From Melanocharis versteri (taxonomy: Eukaryota; Chordata; Aves; Passeriformes; Melanocharitidae), in assembly GCA_013397845.1 (NCBI GenBank), contig VZTG01007077.1, forward strand, positions 232,607-296,606: DNA of 64,000 nt, given 5' to 3'. The notes beneath the pieces were generated by a model. That model ran no database searches, had not been told where the DNA came from, and worked only from the letters and a program-made list of their open reading frames with translations. The position numbers and the translations under genes were made by a program. Of this stretch, positions 60,706 to 64,000 are shown one piece after another. Within the stretch, counting starts at the first letter, position 1, and the number at the start of each line of letters is the position of its first letter.

Positions 60706-62277
60706 GCTGGGGGTGCTATCGTCTGTCTCTCAGCTGGGGACTCGCTTGGCTCCCCTGCCGGGCTTGAGCACAGGGAACGAGGGAGCTCGGGGGACATGTG
60801 CAGCCCTTGGGTGCCCACCAGATGTCAAAATTTGGAGTCCTTGGTGTCCTGCAGGGGACAGAACGTGGGTATTCCCACTGGGAGAAGGTTTGTCCCCAGC
60901 AGTTGCTCTTTGTGTCATTGCCTGGTTTGTGCTGTGCCCAGTGCTGTGTTGCCCATGCTGCTGAATTCATGTCCCACTAAATTTTGGCACATCTTTTGAG
61001 GCTGACATCAGGCAGACACACGGGTTACAACCTGGGTGTTCGGTGGGACACCTGCCCACCTGGCAGGGCTTAACTGATAGTCCTTGGAGAGCAACTGTGG
61101 ATCACCACCCTGGTGACCTAGAAAGTGATGGGTGATGTTCCCAGCCCATCCAAGGGCCACTTTCCTGACTCATCAGCCAGGAATTTGTTGCAACGTCCCC
61201 ATTATGACGGTGGGTTTGATGGGCAGAGAAGGAAAAGCACCAGCTTAGGAACCCTAGAGAAGTGACACTGGCCAAAACCGAACCAGTTTGGCAGAATGGT
61301 CCTGCACCTGGAGGTCCACGCTGGTGGTTTAAAGCTGGGGAAGGGGGGTGTGGAATAGCTGGAAGGATGGGTTTCCCCTCCCTGTAGCCACATATTAGCA
61401 TTAAACAGCCCTGCCTCGGCTTGTTTACCCCGCACTGATCATGTGCCTAGCTGGATGTCGGATACATTCAGGGAGGTTCCTGGCCTGCATCTGTTGGGAA
61501 AGGTGTGGAGCTGCTACTGCCCTGACAGGGCAGAATCACACAAAAAGCACGGGGTCAGAAATGTCCAGCACTGTGCAGGAGGGGCTGTGGGAATGGGGGC
61601 GGTGGGAGCAGGGAGTGAGGGGCTGCTGGAGCAGGGGGCTGCTCCTTCCAGGGGCTTCACCACATTGTCCTCTGCAGCCCCACGCTTACATTCATGAGGG
61701 AAAGATCCCACTAACCCCAAATTCTGCCTCCAACAGGGGCCAGAGTGGGTGCAAAGGGAAGAGTGTAAGAGCAGGACAAGCACATGGCGACTTGCTTTTC
61801 CCATGTGTGCCCCTCCAGCCGCTGGTGATCCAGCTCCCCAAACTGAGCATGGCTTCCCCAGGTCTGTGAACTCTCACGGGCTTCTCTTCTCCAAACCTGC
61901 TCCCACAGCGACCGTGCAAACTCCCAGCGTGGGCTGGGGGCTTGCACACATCCCTGCCTCCACCGTGGGCTGCCAAGTCCGGGCACAGAGCATGGCACAG
62001 AGCCCCGTATGGGCAGAGCCTCGGGCAGGCTGAGTGTCGCTGCTTCCTGGCGTTGGGCAGCAGGTTTGGATGCCAGTGCAAATGGGAAATGACCACAGGT
62101 GCATTTACCTTTCCCCGTTTCATCCGCGGGTAAATAAACCCAGATCTGGGGCTGCACTGGAGTGCCACCAAACCTGGCTGCATCTCCCCAGGCTGCGGCT
62201 CAGGAAGGGACAGTTGGCACAGCCGAGTTGCAGGCAGTGAAAGAGAGAAGAGGCTTTTGAATCTATTTGCGACACAA
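60706..62277. other. Intergenic region between TOM1L2 and the putative SREBF1 promoter
   Basis: About 1.6 kb of unique, moderately GC-rich sequence without recognisable repeats, RNA genes or exons. Overlapping ORFs up to 163 codons on both strands appear to be shadows of the base composition. Confidence 0.6.
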
Positions 62278-62290
62278 ATTAATGATTAAC
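62278..62290. promoter_or_regulatory. HNF1-like palindrome
   Basis: ATTAATGATTAAC matches the 13-base HNF1 consensus GTTAATNATTAAC at all fixed positions but the first. It lies about 460 bases upstream of the SRE-like site, and HNF1 is a liver and kidney factor, which fits a lipogenic gene. Binding is inferred. Confidence 0.5.
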
Positions 62291-62399
62291 GCCGCGCTCT
62301 GCCAGAGCAAAACAACCTCCGGGGCAGGCAGGATGCCAGAGGCTGGGCACGGAGCGTGGCACGCTGCTTCTAGCGCAGGCTAAGGCGTGCTGGCAGGTG

Positions 62400-62815
62400 G
62401 GGAACAGCCGGGGGCTCACTTTGGGACAGCCCAGCTGGCCGGGCGAGGGGACAGCAAGACGGGGGATGCTCCGTTCTGGGGCTGCCGCGTCCCGGAGCTG
62501 CGGCTGCCGCCGGTGCCGCTCGGGGAGATGCTCCGCAGCCGGAGCCCCGCGGAGCCGCACCAGCCTGCCCGGCCGGCTCGGTGGCCAGAGCCCAACCATC
62601 CCGGGGCCGGTTTGTTTTCTGTCTCATCCTGCGGTTTCCTCCCAGCCTGCGCTCAGGAAAACGTCTCGGCGGCTCCGGAGCGACCACGTGGCCCGTCCGC
62701 CATCCCCGCAGGACTGACATGATGTAATCGCGGGCCCCGAGCCGTGATGCAGAATCACTCCACTCAGGGCCGCCGCGCTTATTGGCTGCGTGGCCCTGGT
62801 CCTACGGGCGGGGTT
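62400..62815 (+). promoter_or_regulatory. SREBF1: CpG-island promoter, probably SREBF1
   Basis: CpG-rich sequence holding an E-box CACGTG (62685-62690), a C/EBP-ATF-like TGATGTAAT (62720-62728), an SRE-like ATCACTCCAC (62754-62763; LDLR-type consensus ATCACCCCAC), an inverted CCAAT box ATTGG (62781-62785) and a GC box GGGCGGGG (62806-62813). The 17-base space between SRE and CCAAT is the one SREBP/NF-Y promoters use. In human, SREBF1 follows TOM1L2 in the same direction by a few kilobases, and SREBF1 has an autoregulatory SRE/NF-Y/Sp1 promoter. The gene assignment is inference from synteny plus motifs. Confidence 0.6.
62754..62813 (+). promoter_or_regulatory. SREBF1: SRE + NF-Y + Sp1 module
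   Basis: ATCACTCCAC differs from the LDLR sterol regulatory element by one base. ATTGG follows after 17 bases and GGGCGGGG after another 20. This order is typical of SREBP-controlled promoters. Confidence 0.6.
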
Positions 62816-64000
62816 TTCCCTGCTCCGCAACCCAGCGCACCCCCGGGAGCCCCACCCCGCGTGGAATCCAGCGCCCCCGAACCCGGCCCGCGGAGCCGCC
62901 GCGCTGCTCCGTCCTTCCCCAGCGCCTGGAGGATGCTGCTGCTTTGCTGGGGTGTCCCCACCCCCCGGCCCCGGAGCAGGGGAAGCATCACGTGTGGGCT
63001 CCCGGCGCCCTCGGACCCTCTGGATCAGGATCAGGGAAGGGGCCTGGCAAAATGCAGCTTTGCACACAGCTTGTGCAATAATTAAGCTGTGTTTACGTGT
63101 TTTATTTACCCCCTCCATGTTTATGTGTGATTTTCCCCTTTCTGTGTTTGTGTGGTTTTGTCCCTCTATATCCCTCGGGGAAGGCCGTGCCCCGGATCTT
63201 GCAGGGGTTATTAAGGGTCTGTGACCCCCATGCTTGCACAAGGCTGCTCTAAATCCATGGGGGCCACGGCACATCCATCTCCCCAGCCCTGGAAACCTGC
63301 CCGCTCCTCCCACAGCACATGGACTGCACCAAGGAAAGGGAAACGCCGCCACCATGGAGCCTGGCTTCTCCCCAGTGACCCCGATAAAAACGGGGGGGAA
63401 GCTCAAGGTTCCCTGCATGTCCCGTGACAGGTCATGGATCTCCGGAGGGTTCTCCCCCAGTGATGTTTGCTGTGGGTGAGGGATGTCCGAGCGGCTGATG
63501 GTGCCCCGTGTGTGTGTGGGTGACAGCAGCTGCCCCAGCTGCTGGCGCAGAGCTGAGCCAGGATTCCCTGGGCTCGTCCCCAGCTCGGGCGCAGGTCGAT
63601 GTCCCCGCATTGAGGAGGCCGGAGTGGGGCTGAGGGTGCAGAGGGGACGAGCAGGGCTGTGCACCCCCAGTTCTTCTGCCACCACGTGCACGCACAGGGC
63701 GCTCTGTGTGGTCCCCAGTGAGCCCTGGGGTGCTCCGTGCCACACAGGGGATCCCTGTATTGCAGAGGGGTGCCAGTGGGAGCCAGTGAGGCCAAGGGAA
63801 GTTTCTAAGGTGCAGATGGGTTTAATGAATTCCCAGGTAGCCTCAGATTGTGCTTGGTGGCACAGAAGAGGAGAGGGCAAACTTCCAGAGAGCTGATGTT
63901 GCAGTGCATTTTCTTGTCCTGAATGAATCCCAGCAGCAGGACAGACCATGGAGCTCTGCAGGGCACAGGGCACGGCATTGTCCTGGCATGAGGCTCCCAC
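62816..64000. other. Region downstream of the putative SREBF1 promoter; no exon recognised
   Basis: The first transcribed bases of SREBF1 are expected here. CpG density stays high to about 63000 and a second E-box, ATCACGTGTG, lies at 62987-62996. I found neither the known SREBP-1a start nor a spliced SREBP-1c start. A minus-strand frame stays open from the window edge to 62624 (458 codons) but shows low-complexity Pro/Gly/Ser/Arg content and no domain. Confidence 0.45.

Noticed and set aside
63319..63345. ATGGACTGCACC, resembling the SREBP-1c start MDCT
   Set aside because: The following residues are K-E-R instead of F-E, and the expected donor is absent, so it is probably coincidence.
1..64000. 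CRISPR arrays, operons, bacterial mobile elements, integrated viruses
   Set aside because: No regularly spaced repeats, no dense ORFs and no viral genes were seen; introns and CR1 elements show a vertebrate nuclear locus.

Overview
This window is vertebrate nuclear DNA, almost certainly from a bird. It carries many truncated CR1 LINEs that share the bird/reptile 3' end (near the motif ATTCTATG), and it contains exons of two genes that are neighbours in human 17p11.2. Coding exons make up only about 2.6% of the bases; the rest is intron, 3' UTR, promoter and repeats. Three isolated Ns and one 814-base N run point to a short-read draft assembly.

Layout. (1) 1-1352, minus strand: first coding exon of DRC3 (LRRC48), a subunit of the nexin-dynein regulatory complex of motile cilia, followed leftwards by intron that leaves the window. 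(2) About 2200-2620: GC-rich, CCAAT-rich, TATA-less head-to-head promoter between DRC3 (minus) and TOM1L2 (plus), with a 7-bp minisatellite and two RFX-like half-sites. (3) 22225-55539, plus strand: fourteen exons of TOM1L2 with every splice phase intact, encoding residues 19-507 of a protein whose length (507 aa, once the 18-residue first exon is counted) equals the human one. The first coding exon is absent from the visible bases and was probably lost at the N at 2616. (4) 55540 to about 60705: a 5.2-kb 3' UTR ending at AATAAA. (5) 60706-64000: intergenic DNA that becomes a CpG-rich promoter near 62400-63000, with an SRE-like site, inverted CCAAT box and GC box in sterol-promoter spacing. 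The tandem gene after TOM1L2 in human is SREBF1, so this is read as the SREBF1 promoter; no SREBF1 exon was identified.

TOM1L2 is an endosomal adaptor. It has a VHS domain (exons 2-5), a GAT domain that binds ubiquitin and Tollip (exons 7-9), a clathrin box LIDLG (exon 10) and a myosin VI-binding IEEWL motif (exon 13). The most interesting observation is a phase-0 66-bp candidate exon in the long intron before exon 13. It encodes a second, paralogous-looking IxxWL motif and could also act as an alternative last exon. Other notable points are two places where assembly contigs seem to overlap without having been merged, and a small unrecognised candidate first exon just downstream of the shared promoter.
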